This document shows positions 1-6,469 of a stretch of 9,934 nt of DNA, in pieces; positions within the stretch are counted from its first letter, which is position 1, and each line of letters starts with the position of its first letter. The notes under the pieces were generated by a model. It saw only the letters and a list, made by a program, of their open reading frames with translations. It made no database searches and was not told the DNA's origin. Made by a program: the position numbers and the translations under genes. The DNA comes from CAZXBB01 sp964638815 (lineage in GTDB: Bacteria; Planctomycetota; Phycisphaerae; Phycisphaerales; SM1A02), in contig CAZXBB010000293.1 in NCBI GenBank assembly GCA_964638815.1, positions 1-9,934 on the forward strand, written 5' to 3'.

Positions 1-1
1 G

Positions 2-20
2 GGGCGGGTCACCCCCGCCC
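2..20. other. GC-only hairpin at the window edge
   Basis: GGGCGGG at 2-8 pairs perfectly with CCCGCCC at 14-20 around a 5-nt loop. It could be the stem of a terminator or attenuator belonging to a gene outside the window, but no T-run follows it on the plus strand and the other side is cut off. Such stems also arise by chance in DNA this GC-rich. Confidence 0.3.
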
Positions 21-112
21 GGGACGCACTTTCGCAGGCGGCGGCGTATTCTGCAATCGCCCCGGTGATCGCGTACCGTCGTCCGGAAACCGCCCCGACG
101 TCGGTCCCACGG

Positions 113-306
113 ATGGGGCACGCCCCGTTCCAGTACCCCCGCCGGACGGCTACCCGATCGATGACGCGCCGTGGCTCGGATCCCTGCTCTGGCGATGGAA
201 CTTCGCGCTCGCTCTGGCGGGCGGGCGGATCGGCGGAACGACGCTCGACCCGGTCCGGCTGACCGACGTCACGACGAAGACCATCGCGCTCAGGCAACCC
301 GGCGCT
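113..306 (+). pseudogene. Fragment of a DUF1800-family protein, frameshifted and truncated
   Basis: One frame from 113 reads MGHAPFQYP. At the C run 136-140 the sense jumps to another frame, which reads PPDGYPIDDAPWLGSLLW and then RWNFALALAGGRIGG, ending around TLDPVRLTD. One added C in the run would fuse the two into a single stretch. This order (M/L-G-x-x-F-x-Y-P-x-P-x-G-Y-P, then W-L then R-W-N-F-A-L-A-x-A-x-x-R-I) matches the C-terminal part of DUF1800 proteins as I remember the family; these are often encoded beside DUF1501 genes in Planctomycetes and similar bacteria. The usual last segment of about 80-100 residues is absent: the frame runs without a stop into the antisense strand of purD. 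Upstream of 113 I recognise nothing in any frame. It is most likely a decayed gene end. A sequencing error could explain the frameshift but not the missing C-terminus. Confidence 0.5.
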
Positions 307-1650
307 TCAACGGGCGCGCGCCGCCGGCGCGCGCAGCACCCGGTCCCCGATGTCCCGGCGGAAATGCGCCCCCTCGAAGCGGATCTTCGCGCATGCCGCG
401 TTCGCGAGGTCGCGGGCGGTGCGCAGGTCCTCGGCGAGCGCGGTCACGCCCAGCACACGGCCGCCGTTCGTGACGAGCGTACCGTCGGCTTCGCGCTTCG
501 TGCCCGCGTGGAAGACGATCACTTCCCGGCCATCGCCGCCCAGCGCCTCGGCGTCCTCGATGCCGGTGATCGGTTTGCCCTTGACGTAATCGCCCGGGTA
601 GCCGCCGCTGCACATTACGACGCAGCACGCGACGCGGTCGTCGAACGCGATCGCCTGGTCGTCGAGCGTGCCGGCGGCGGTCGCCCAGCAGAGCTCGACG
701 AGATCTCCCTCCAGCCGCGCCATCAGCGGCTGGCACTCGGGATCGCCGAAGCGGCAGTTGAACTCGAGCACCTTGGGGCCGCCCGGCGTCAGCATCAGGC
801 CCGCGTAGAGCACGCCGTGGTACTCGATGTTCTCGCGACGCAAGGCGTCGATCGTGGGGACGAAGATCTCGCGTTCGATCGTGCCGAGCGTGTCGAGGTC
901 GATCACCGGGGTGGGACAGTACGCGCCCATGCCGCCGGTGTTGGGGCCGCGGTCGCCCTCCTCGAGCTGCTTGTGGTCCTGCGCCGGGTCGAGCAGCCAG
1001 ATGGTGCGCCCGTCAACGAGCCCGAGCACGGAGACCTCCTGCCCGACCAGCTTCTCCTCGATCAGGACGCGGCGGCCGGCGTCGCCGAACTCGCGTCGCA
1101 CCATGAACCGGTCGATCGCGTCGAGCGCCTCGGCCTGGGTCTCGCACACGATCACGCCCTTGCCGGCGGCGAGCCCCGCGGCCTTGACCACGCACGCCTC
1201 GTCGTGCGCCGTCAGGTACTCGCGGGCGGCCTCGTGGCGGTCGAACGTCCGGGACTCGCACGTCGGCACGCTGCCCTGCCGCATGATCTCCTTGGCGAAC
1301 GCCTTGTCGGCCTCGATCTGGGCCGCCGCCCGGCTCGGTCCGAAGACGAGCCGTGTTGCGGTGGCGAGCTGATCGGCGAGGCCGTCGGCGAGCGGCGTCT
1401 CGGGACCGACGACGACGAGGTGGATGTCGTTCCTGTCGCACCAGCGCCGGTAGTGGAAGAGGCCGCGCGTCGTCACCTCGGCGGGGCATGGCGTGCCGAG
1501 CGCGGCCAGTCCCGCGTTCGCGACGTCGGAGAGCCACAGCGCGCCGAGACGCGGCGACTGCCTCATCTTCCAGGCCAGCGCGTGCTCGCGTCCGCCGCCT
1601 CCGATGAGCAGCACGTTGCAGGGGTCCGGACAGGGTCGGGGGCGAGCCAT
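307..1650 (-). CDS. purD: Phosphoribosylamine-glycine ligase (GAR synthetase)
   Basis: Cytoplasmic enzyme of de novo purine synthesis that joins 5-phosphoribosylamine and glycine, using ATP, to give GAR. The 447 aa show the whole family: N-terminal dinucleotide-type loop GGGGREHALAW (17-27), VVVGPETPLADG (79-90), ATP-grasp with KAAGLAAGKGV (156-166), GPNTGGMGAY (235-244), metal/ATP-binding FNCRFGDPECQ (297-307), and C-terminal YPGDYVKGKPI (351-361) and NGGRVLGV (395-402). Length is close to the usual 420-430 aa plus a short N-terminal extension. The frame stays open to 1758, but that part is translated repeat DNA, so I chose the ATG at 1650; GTG at 1614 would give a start even closer to typical PurD. 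No Shine-Dalgarno is visible. One oddity is Ala158, where most PurD have Asp (K-A-D-G-L). It stands alone on this strand, divergent from the NosL-like gene. Confidence 0.97.
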   Translation of the reverse strand: MARPRPCPDPCNVLLIGGGGREHALAWKMRQSPRLGALWLSDVANAGLAALGTPCPAEVTTRGLFHYRRWCDRNDIHLVVVGPETPLADGLADQLATATRLVFGPSRAAAQIEADKAFAKEIMRQGSVPTCESRTFDRHEAAREYLTAHDEACVVKAAGLAAGKGVIVCETQAEALDAIDRFMVRREFGDAGRRVLIEEKLVGQEVSVLGLVDGRTIWLLDPAQDHKQLEEGDRGPNTGGMGAYCPTPVIDLDTLGTIEREIFVPTIDALRRENIEYHGVLYAGLMLTPGGPKVLEFNCRFGDPECQPLMARLEGDLVELCWATAAGTLDDQAIAFDDRVACCVVMCSGGYPGDYVKGKPITGIEDAEALGGDGREVIVFHAGTKREADGTLVTNGGRVLGVTALAEDLRTARDLANAACAKIRFEGAHFRRDIGDRVLRAPAARAR

Positions 1651-1663
1651 GGCTGAGAGTCTA
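1651..1663 (-). promoter_or_regulatory. Possible -10 element for leaderless purD transcription
   Basis: Read on the minus strand, TAGACT (1663 to 1658) is followed by exactly 7 nt and then the ATG of purD. That spacing would place the transcript start at or very near the start codon, which fits the lack of a Shine-Dalgarno. TAGACT matches TATAAT at four of six positions. No good -35 hexamer is visible, and the element abuts the end of the inverted-repeat element. Weak evidence. Confidence 0.25.
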
Positions 1664-1766
1664 GCAGCCCGTTGAAGAACTGGGGCGTTCCGTGAGTGCA
1701 TGCTTCTCGTCGTCCACAGTGGAAACGATCGTGCCCAGGCGGCGTTGCAGCTCTTCAACGGGCTGC
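1664..1766. repeat. 103-bp MITE-like element with 15-bp terminal inverted repeats
   Basis: GCAGCCCGTTGAAGA at 1664-1678 is the exact reverse complement of TCTTCAACGGGCTGC at 1752-1766, and partial pairing continues inward for about 9 bp. The interior has no gene but contains short palindromes (GCATGC, CCACAGTGG). The end sequence resembles a repeat terminus I have seen in many bacterial genomes (core AGCCCGTTGAA), though I cannot check this here. A related copy lies at 9684-9873. The element fills most of the divergent purD/NosL-like gap, so it may carry or separate both promoters. It also creates the spurious N-terminal extension of the purD frame. Confidence 0.7.
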
Positions 1767-1784
1767 CGGCGGCTACGATGAGTC

Positions 1785-2234
1785 GTGTCGTCGAAGCGGC
1801 TCGTCATCTGGTTCGCGGTCGTCCTCGCGCTCGCGCTCTACAGCCGGTGGCACGCCTCGCGGACGCGATCCGATCGGTGCGGCCTGGACGGCAATCGCAT
1901 CGAGCCGGTGTACGCGGTTGACCTGATGCTCGACGGGCGCGTCACCGGGCGTTTCTGCTGCGTCCGCTGCGCGAGCGAGTGGCCCGACGTTCCCGCGGAC
2001 GCGTACTGGCAGGTGCGGGACGAAATCACGGGGCGGCCGCTCGATGCGACAACGGCCTGCTTCGTCGAGAGCAGCGTCGTCACCGTCGCGTCGCGGCAGG
2101 ACCGCACGCACGTGTTCGCGAGCTGGGCCGACGCGCTCGGGCACATGACCCGATATGATGGCATCCGCGTGCCAAACCCCCTCGCGATCGGCGTCGGCAG
2201 CGCCCCGTCGTCGCCGCCCGACGACGACCAGTAA
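1785..2234 (+). CDS. Membrane-anchored NosL-like protein with Cys-rich site
   Basis: 149 aa. A short basic start and one hydrophobic segment (about 6-20) anchor a periplasmic domain. The anchor is followed by C32-G-L-D-G-N-R-I, then D50-G, then F57-C58-C59-V-R-C62, a Trp at 66, and R78-D-E-I-T-G-R-P-L-D-A, C92-F-V-E-S-S-V-V-T and V110-F-A-S-W-A-D-A-L. The second half follows the order of NosL proteins (V-x-D-x-x-T-G-x-x-I/L-D-A, then a V-x-S strand, then F-A-x-x-x-D-A). NosL is a Cu(I)-binding accessory protein of nitrous oxide reductase assembly; the Cys cluster here suggests a metal or thiol role, but the ligand is unknown. No lipobox is present, unlike typical NosL. The start is GTG, because an in-frame TGA lies at 1779-1781 just upstream. 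The first gene of the plus-strand run, 14 bp before the next. I am fairly sure of the gene, less so of the family. Confidence 0.8.
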   Translation: MSSKRLVIWFAVVLALALYSRWHASRTRSDRCGLDGNRIEPVYAVDLMLDGRVTGRFCCVRCASEWPDVPADAYWQVRDEITGRPLDATTACFVESSVVTVASRQDRTHVFASWADALGHMTRYDGIRVPNPLAIGVGSAPSSPPDDDQ

Positions 2235-2237
2235 GGA
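2233..2237 (+). promoter_or_regulatory. Ribosome binding site of the FG-GAP lipoprotein gene
   Basis: AAGGA overlaps the TAA stop of the NosL-like gene (2232-2234) and lies 11 nt before the ATG at 2249. The overlap suggests the two genes are translated from one message. Confidence 0.5.
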
Positions 2238-2248
2238 CCCTCATCCCC

Positions 2249-4096
2249 ATGCGATATCTCCGAGAGGCGCTCGCCATTCTCTTCGCCTGCGCCGCCCTCG
2301 CCGGCTGCAATGAAACGCCCTCCGACCCCGGTGACGCGGCCGCGGGCCCGGGCGGGCCGAAGCCCGCGGGGACCGCCCGCGTCGAGCTGCCGCACTTCAC
2401 CGACGTCCTCGCTGACTCGGGCATCACCTTCCGGCACCGGTTCCTCGACAGCGAGACCGGCAGCACCTATCGCATCAACCCGTACGATCACGGCAGCGGC
2501 GTCTACGTGGCCGACGTCAACGGCGACGGGCGCGACGACATCTACTTCCTGAACTTTCTGGGCGACAACGCGCTCTATCTCAACCGCGGCAGCTTCCGGT
2601 TCGAGGACATCACGGCACGATCTGGCGTGGCGGTGAGCCGCGCGCTGAGCGTCGGCGGCGCATTCGGCGACTACGACGACGACGGCGACCAGGACCTCTA
2701 CGTGACGACCTACCGAGGCGGCAACCACCTCTTCCGCAACGACGGCGACGCGAACTTCGAGGAGGTGACCGAGACCGCGAAAGTCGGCTACAACGGCCAC
2801 TCGAGCGCCGCGACGTGGCTCGACTACGACCTCGACGGCGATCTCGACCTCTACCTCTGCAACATCGGCAAGTTCACCAGGGAGACGATCAGCCACGAGG
2901 CGGATTACTTCTTCACGGGCGAGGCGCTGCCGTTCCCGACGCTCGCCCGCGCGCCGGACCAGCGCAATCCCGGCGAGCCGGACATCCTCTACCGCAACGA
3001 GGGCGACGGCACGTTCACCGACGTGACGCGCGAGGCGGGGATCGACTCGGGCGAGTGGAACGGCGACGTGGCGACGGCCGACATCGACCTGGACGGCGAC
3101 GTGGACCTCTACACGTCGAACATGTTCGGCACCAACCACCTCTTCCGGAACGAGGGGAACGGGACCTTCACCGAGATCACGAAGGAGTCGCTCGGCTACA
3201 CGAGCTGGGGCGGCATGGGCGCGAAGTTCTTCAACGGCAACGGCGACGAGTATCCGGATCTCTACGTCGTCGACATGCACTCGGACATGTGGGCGGACCA
3301 GGACGCGCCCGAGCAGGTGCAGCAGCCCGGCGCGAAGTACAACACCCCCCTCGGGACCAGCGTCGCCGGGGGGAAGCCGATCAGGCGCCCGGAGGACTCC
3401 TACGCGTCGGCGGCGCTCTTCGGGAACACGTACTTCGAGAATGACGGCGACGGCACGTTCACCGAGCGCTCGAACGAGGCGGGGCTCGAGAACTGGTGGC
3501 CGTGGGGGATCACGTCCGGCGACTACAACGGCGACGGCCACGAGGACCTCTTCGTGCCCTCGGGCATGGGCTTTCCCTTCTTCTACTGGCCGAATCACCT
3601 GCTGGTCAACGCGGGCGACGGCACGTTCATCGAGTGCGCCGCGGAGGCCGGCATCGAGCCGCCCGCGCTCGGGAAGTCGATCGCCGGCGCCGAGATCCGC
3701 GGCGAGGCATTCACGCGCAGCTCGCGCACCGCGGCGACGGCCGACTTCGACGGCGACGGCGATCTCGACATCGTCGTCAACAACTTCAACCACGAGCCGT
3801 ATCTCCTGCGCAACGACGCGACGGGCGTCAATGCCGTGCTCCTGCGGCTGCGGGGCACGAAGGGCGCGCGCGACGCGGTCGGGGCGCGCGTCACGGTGGT
3901 GGCGGGGGACCGGCGCTGGTACCGGCAGCAGCACAACGCTCAGGGCTACCTCACGCAGAACAGCGCGGTCGTGCACGTCGCGATCGGTCCGGTCGGCAGT
4001 GTCGATCGCGTGGAGATCGTGTGGCCCGGAGGCGGAGCGCCGCAGATCGTCGAAGGGCCGCCGCTGAACCAGGTCATCGACGTTGCGCAGGAGTAG
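2249..4096 (+). CDS. FG-GAP / ASPIC-UnbV (CRTAC1-type) surface lipoprotein
   Basis: 615 aa. An N-terminal signal with lipobox L17-A-G-C20 and Asn at +2 predicts a lipoprotein sent to the outer membrane, followed by a Gly/Pro-rich linker (about 24-42). The body is a beta-propeller of FG-GAP/VCBS repeats with calcium-loop motifs: DVNGDGRDD (89-97), DYDDDGDQD (141-149), DYDLDGDLD (192-200), DIDLDGDVD (278-286), DYNGDGHED (425-433) and DFDGDGDLD (499-507), plus a degenerate one near 327-337. Blades are joined by L-x-R-N-x-G-x-G-x-F-T elements. The C-terminus (about 528-600) is an ASPIC/UnbV domain with AVGARVTV, GYLTQNSAVVHVAIG and VDRVEIVWPGG. Members are extracellular or periplasmic Ca2+-binding proteins, mostly of unknown role, often encoded near TPR proteins. 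ATG chosen because the signal peptide begins there. It is complete and its codon use matches its neighbours. Confidence 0.93.
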   Translation: MRYLREALAILFACAALAGCNETPSDPGDAAAGPGGPKPAGTARVELPHFTDVLADSGITFRHRFLDSETGSTYRINPYDHGSGVYVADVNGDGRDDIYFLNFLGDNALYLNRGSFRFEDITARSGVAVSRALSVGGAFGDYDDDGDQDLYVTTYRGGNHLFRNDGDANFEEVTETAKVGYNGHSSAATWLDYDLDGDLDLYLCNIGKFTRETISHEADYFFTGEALPFPTLARAPDQRNPGEPDILYRNEGDGTFTDVTREAGIDSGEWNGDVATADIDLDGDVDLYTSNMFGTNHLFRNEGNGTFTEITKESLGYTSWGGMGAKFFNGNGDEYPDLYVVDMHSDMWADQDAPEQVQQPGAKYNTPLGTSVAGGKPIRRPEDSYASAALFGNTYFENDGDGTFTERSNEAGLENWWPWGITSGDYNGDGHEDLFVPSGMGFPFFYWPNHLLVNAGDGTFIECAAEAGIEPPALGKSIAGAEIRGEAFTRSSRTAATADFDGDGDLDIVVNNFNHEPYLLRNDATGVNAVLLRLRGTKGARDAVGARVTVVAGDRRWYRQQHNAQGYLTQNSAVVHVAIGPVGSVDRVEIVWPGGGAPQIVEGPPLNQVIDVAQE

Positions 4097-4101
4097 CCCG
4101 C

Positions 4102-4164
4102 ATGATGCATGAAGCGAGCCGGTGGGTCCTGGAATACACAGCCAATCCCGGAGTGAAACGATGA
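4102..4164 (+). CDS. Possible 20-aa leader-type ORF
   Basis: AGGAG at 4089-4093, overlapping the end of the FG-GAP gene, lies 8 nt before an ATG that opens 20 codons (MMHEASRWVLEYTANPGVKR). Its TGA overlaps the ATG of the next small ORF as ATGA. No known family. The Shine-Dalgarno placement and overlap are the only support; it could be a coupling ORF or chance. Confidence 0.2.
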   Translation: MMHEASRWVLEYTANPGVKR

Positions 4165-4334
4165 TTCCCCGCCCGTCCACGAACGTGCGATGCGCAACCG
4201 TCGCGACGAACCGGCGCGACAAGCCGATCGCGTGGTCGCTCGGGCGAGGCGCCGACGTGTTTGACACCACATCAAGCCTCGAACGCGCGACCACGCGTTC
4301 GGATCGTCCGCCGGACGGTTCGCTTGGTGCATAA
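4161..4334 (+). CDS. Possible 57-aa hypothetical protein
   Basis: GGAG at 4150-4153 lies 7 nt before the ATG at 4161, and the TAA stop shares its last A with the ATG of the next gene (TAATG), an arrangement typical of translational coupling. The product (begins MIPRPSTNVRCATVATN) has no signal peptide, no hydrophobic segment and no motif I recognise. Third-position GC is about 74%, clearly lower than in the neighbouring genes and falling further towards the end, which argues against a long-established coding region. Unclear whether real. Confidence 0.3.
   Translation: MIPRPSTNVRCATVATNRRDKPIAWSLGRGADVFDTTSSLERATTRSDRPPDGSLGA
4280..4301. promoter_or_regulatory. Perfect 8-bp inverted repeat, possible operator
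   Basis: CGAACGCG (4280-4287) and CGCGTTCG (4294-4301) are perfect complements around 6 nt. The repeat sits 13 bp after TTGACA (4261-4266), about where a -10 would lie, and 32 bp before the ATG at 4334. It could be a regulator site or an RNA hairpin. GC-rich DNA makes such repeats fairly common. Confidence 0.3.
4306..4316. promoter_or_regulatory. Short palindrome near the 4334 start
   Basis: GTCCG-C-CGGAC is a perfect 11-bp palindrome 17 bp before the start codon. It may combine with the inverted repeat just upstream; by itself it is weak evidence. Confidence 0.2.
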
Positions 4335-4612
4335 TGCGGGCTAGGGGCGTCATCCTGCTCGCGGGGACCGGTGCGCTCGTCGCCGGGGCGGCGGCGGGCA
4401 CGGCGTGGCCGCCGGCGACGGCCGATGATGCGTTCCAGCGCGCGACCGGCGGCGTGGGGCTCGGCCCGTCGGTCTCCGTCGCGCAGGGATTCTTCACGTT
4501 CGACGCCCGGGCGGAGAGCGCGTGCGAGAACGAGCTCTGGCCGATCCCGGGGCTGCCGTGCCCGAACCCCGGACACGGAACGCGTGTCGCCGACCTGCCT
4601 CCGCTGCGGTGA
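4334..4612 (+). CDS. Small exported two-Cys protein of the ABC gene set
   Basis: 92 aa. A short basic start and a hydrophobic run (about 6-24, ending A-G-T-A) form a signal peptide or membrane anchor. The exported part has a Gly-rich G39-G-V-G-L-G-P, then GFFTFDAR (52-59), then C64-E-N-E-L-W-P-I-P-G-L-P-C76-P-N-P-G-H81. Two Cys with a nearby His could form a metal site or disulphide. I do not know a named domain, but I have an impression of similar small proteins, with a G-x-G-L-G-P and a W-P-I-P-G core between cysteines, beside NosL-like and FtsX-type genes; this is unverified. No strong Shine-Dalgarno of its own, but the start overlaps the stop of the preceding small ORF, and the permease starts 4 bp after its stop. 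Its position suggests a dedicated partner of the transporter. Confidence 0.7.
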   Translation: MRARGVILLAGTGALVAGAAAGTAWPPATADDAFQRATGGVGLGPSVSVAQGFFTFDARAESACENELWPIPGLPCPNPGHGTRVADLPPLR

Positions 4613-4616
4613 CCCC

Positions 4617-5762
4617 ATGCTCGCCCGCCACCTGAACCTGCTGCTCGCGGCCGCCGAGAACGTGGCCGGCAATCGCGCGGCCTACGGGCTCGCCGCGACG
4701 TGCCTTGTCGCGGGGCTGACCCTGCTTCTGGCCGGTGTCGCGATCAGCGAGGGCGTGCGCGCCGAAGCGCTCGCGGCGGTGCGGGCGGGGGCGGACGTCT
4801 ACGTGACGTGGGACCGGTTCGGACGCGAGACGCCGGTCCCGGCGGACCGGCTCGACGCGCTCGCCGGCATCCCCGGCGTCGTCCGCGCCGTGCCGCGCGT
4901 CGTGGGCCGGATCCCGATCGGCGGCGAGGTGTCCGTCGTCATCGGCGTGCCGCTCGACGCGGTGCGCGACGCGGGCGTTCCGGTCGCGGGGTCGCTTCCC
5001 GCGTCGGGCGCGGAGGTGCTGGTCGGACGCGAGCTCGCCCTCGCGCTCGACCTGACGGTCGGCGCGAGCTTCGCGCTCGAGGGGGATTCGTTCCGCGTCT
5101 TCCGCGTGAGCGGGATCGTGGCGGCCACCGGCTCGATGTGGAGCGCCAAGGCGATCGTGTGCGACCTGCCAGAGGCGCTCGCGGTCTTCGGCGAGGACGA
5201 GGCGTACTCCGACGTGTGCCTCGTGACGCGCCCCGGCTACGCGGCCCTGGTGGCGGACGCCGTGGAGCGGATGGATCGTCGCTTTCGCGTGCAGACGCGT
5301 GACATCGTCAGGGGGTACGTGCAGCGCGGCATGACGATCCGCGCCGGCATCTTCGTCGTGCTGTTCGCGGTCGTGATCGTCCTCGCCATTCCGGCCTTTG
5401 CCGTGATGACGTGGCTCGGCCATGCGCCGCGCCGGCGCGAGATCGGGCTGCTGAAAGCGGACGGGTGGCGCACCGCTGACGTGCTCGAGATGGTGGCGCT
5501 CGAGAGCTTCATCGTGAGCCTCGTCGCGGCGGCGGCGGCCACGGTTCTCGCGATCGTGTGGGTGCGCGGGCTGCGGGCGCCGCTGATCGCCGGCTTCTTC
5601 ATCGCGGACCTGCCGGCGTTCCCGTCGATGCACATCCCGGCGCGGTTCCTGCCGCTGCCGCCCGTGCTGGCGCTGATGTTCAGCATCGTGGTCACCATGA
5701 CGGGAAGCACCTACACGTCGTGGCGCACCGCGATCGCCCGTCCGGTGGAGGTGCTGCGATGA
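4617..5762 (+). CDS. FtsX/MacB-type ABC transporter permease
   Basis: 381 aa inner-membrane protein. TM1 (about 24-44), a periplasmic MacB-like domain (about 45-240), TM2 (243-268), a cytosolic coupling segment with PRRREIGLLKADGWRTADVL (271-290), TM3 (297-316) and TM4 (about 349-366), ending in T-A-I-A-R-P-V-E-V-L-R as FtsX permeases usually do. The REIG-LLKA-GW stretch contacts the ATPase. Type VII ABC systems (MacB, LolCDE, FtsEX) work as mechanotransmission or extraction machines and not as pores; the substrate cannot be read from the sequence. A longer frame exists upstream, but ATG 4617 gives the proper N-terminal amphipathic helix and follows GGTGA closely. Its stop overlaps the ATPase start (ATGA). 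Confidence 0.93.
   Translation: MLARHLNLLLAAAENVAGNRAAYGLAATCLVAGLTLLLAGVAISEGVRAEALAAVRAGADVYVTWDRFGRETPVPADRLDALAGIPGVVRAVPRVVGRIPIGGEVSVVIGVPLDAVRDAGVPVAGSLPASGAEVLVGRELALALDLTVGASFALEGDSFRVFRVSGIVAATGSMWSAKAIVCDLPEALAVFGEDEAYSDVCLVTRPGYAALVADAVERMDRRFRVQTRDIVRGYVQRGMTIRAGIFVVLFAVVIVLAIPAFAVMTWLGHAPRRREIGLLKADGWRTADVLEMVALESFIVSLVAAAAATVLAIVWVRGLRAPLIAGFFIADLPAFPSMHIPARFLPLPPVLALMFSIVVTMTGSTYTSWRTAIARPVEVLR
5747..5751 (+). promoter_or_regulatory. Strong ribosome binding site of the ATPase gene
   Basis: GGAGG inside the last permease codons lies 7 nt before the ATG at 5759. It fixes the ATPase start and supports coupled translation. Confidence 0.7.
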
Positions 5763-6469
5763 GCGCCGAGCCAGTCGCCCGCCTCGAGTCGGTCACGCGG
5801 AGGTACGGCGCCGGCTTCGCGCTCGCGCCGACGACGCTGGGCTTCCCGGCGGCCTCACTCACGGTAATCACCGGCCGCTCCGGCGCCGGGAAGACGACGC
5901 TCCTCCAGATCCTCGCCACGCTCGACCGGCCGGACGCGGGCACGGTCCGGCTGTTCGGACGCGACGTCACGCGCGAACCCGAATCGGCGCTCTCGGAGAT
6001 CCGCCGTCGCCGGCTCGGCATCGTGTTCCAGACGTTCCATTTCATCGAGCACCTGAGCGTATGGCGCAACGTGACGAGCCGGCTGGTCCCGGCCGGCGTG
6101 GGCGCCGCGATGCGCCGCGAGCGCGCGGCGCGCGCGCTCGCCGGGCTCGGGCTCGATGCCGTACTCGATCGCCTGCCGCGCGAGCTCTCCGGGGGCGAGC
6201 TCCAGCGCGTCGCGTTCGCCCGCGCCGTCATCGACGACCCGGAACTGATCGTCGCCGACGAGCCGACCTCCAACGTGGACGCGGCGACGGGCGCCGTGAT
6301 CGCGGACGCGCTCGCAAAGCGCCGCGCGGCGGGCGCGACGCTCGTCATCGCGACCCACGATCCGGCGCTCGTCGCCGTGGCGGACCGGCACGTCGCCGTG
6401 GAGGACGGGCGTGTCTCGTCGTCGGCCCCGCGCGAGGACGCGAGCCTCGGCCATCGAGACGCCCGATGA
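5759..6469 (+). CDS. LolD/MacB-like ABC transporter ATPase
   Basis: 236 aa cytoplasmic nucleotide-binding subunit that powers the permease encoded just before it. All motifs are intact: Walker A GRSGAGKTT (39-47), Q-loop Gln91 in VFQTFHFIEHLSVWRNV (the FQ-x-F-x-x-x-x-x-L-x-V-x-x-N-V pattern of the LolD/MacB/FtsE class), signature LSGGELQR (143-150), Walker B LIVADE (163-168), D-loop SNVD (171-174) and switch His200 (ATHD). The second Walker B position reads ADEPTSNVD where relatives usually have ADEPTGNLD. Both ends overlap neighbours by ATGA, so stoichiometric expression with the permease and the next membrane protein is likely. Substrate unknown. Confidence 0.96.
   Translation: MSAEPVARLESVTRRYGAGFALAPTTLGFPAASLTVITGRSGAGKTTLLQILATLDRPDAGTVRLFGRDVTREPESALSEIRRRRLGIVFQTFHFIEHLSVWRNVTSRLVPAGVGAAMRRERAARALAGLGLDAVLDRLPRELSGGELQRVAFARAVIDDPELIVADEPTSNVDAATGAVIADALAKRRAAGATLVIATHDPALVAVADRHVAVEDGRVSSSAPREDASLGHRDAR

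Larger units (their letters stand above)
4097..4333 (+). other. 237-bp gap before the ABC gene set, with possible small ORFs and palindromes
   Basis: No recognisable gene. It contains a 20-codon ORF (4102-4164), a 57-codon ORF (4161-4334), an isolated TTGACA at 4261-4266 without a matching -10, and two palindromes (4280-4301 and 4306-4316). It may be a spacer with an internal promoter, or a translated connector holding the operon together. Confidence 0.5.

Noticed and set aside
364..1656. 430-codon open frame on the plus strand
   Set aside because: Antisense to purD, whose motifs are unmistakable; the product is repetitive Ala/Arg/Val/Glu without any fold signature.
1651..1758. Longer purD start at 1758
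   Set aside because: The extra 36 residues are translated from the inverted-repeat element and have no counterpart in PurD.
1778..1921. ATG at 1778 as the start of the gene after the repeat
   Set aside because: It opens another frame that stops at 1921 with an Arg-rich product; the GTG frame at 1785 has the membrane anchor and the NosL-like domain.
4330..4335. CATAAT as a -10 element
   Set aside because: It overlaps the start codon at 4334 and has no -35 at a usable distance; a transcript from it would lack the start of the gene.
1838..4672. Very long open frame (944 codons) on the minus strand
   Set aside because: It is antisense to the NosL-like and FG-GAP genes; Ca-loop codons (GAC/GGC) read backwards as Val/Ala/Arg runs. 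The composition is a typical GC-rich shadow with no domain.
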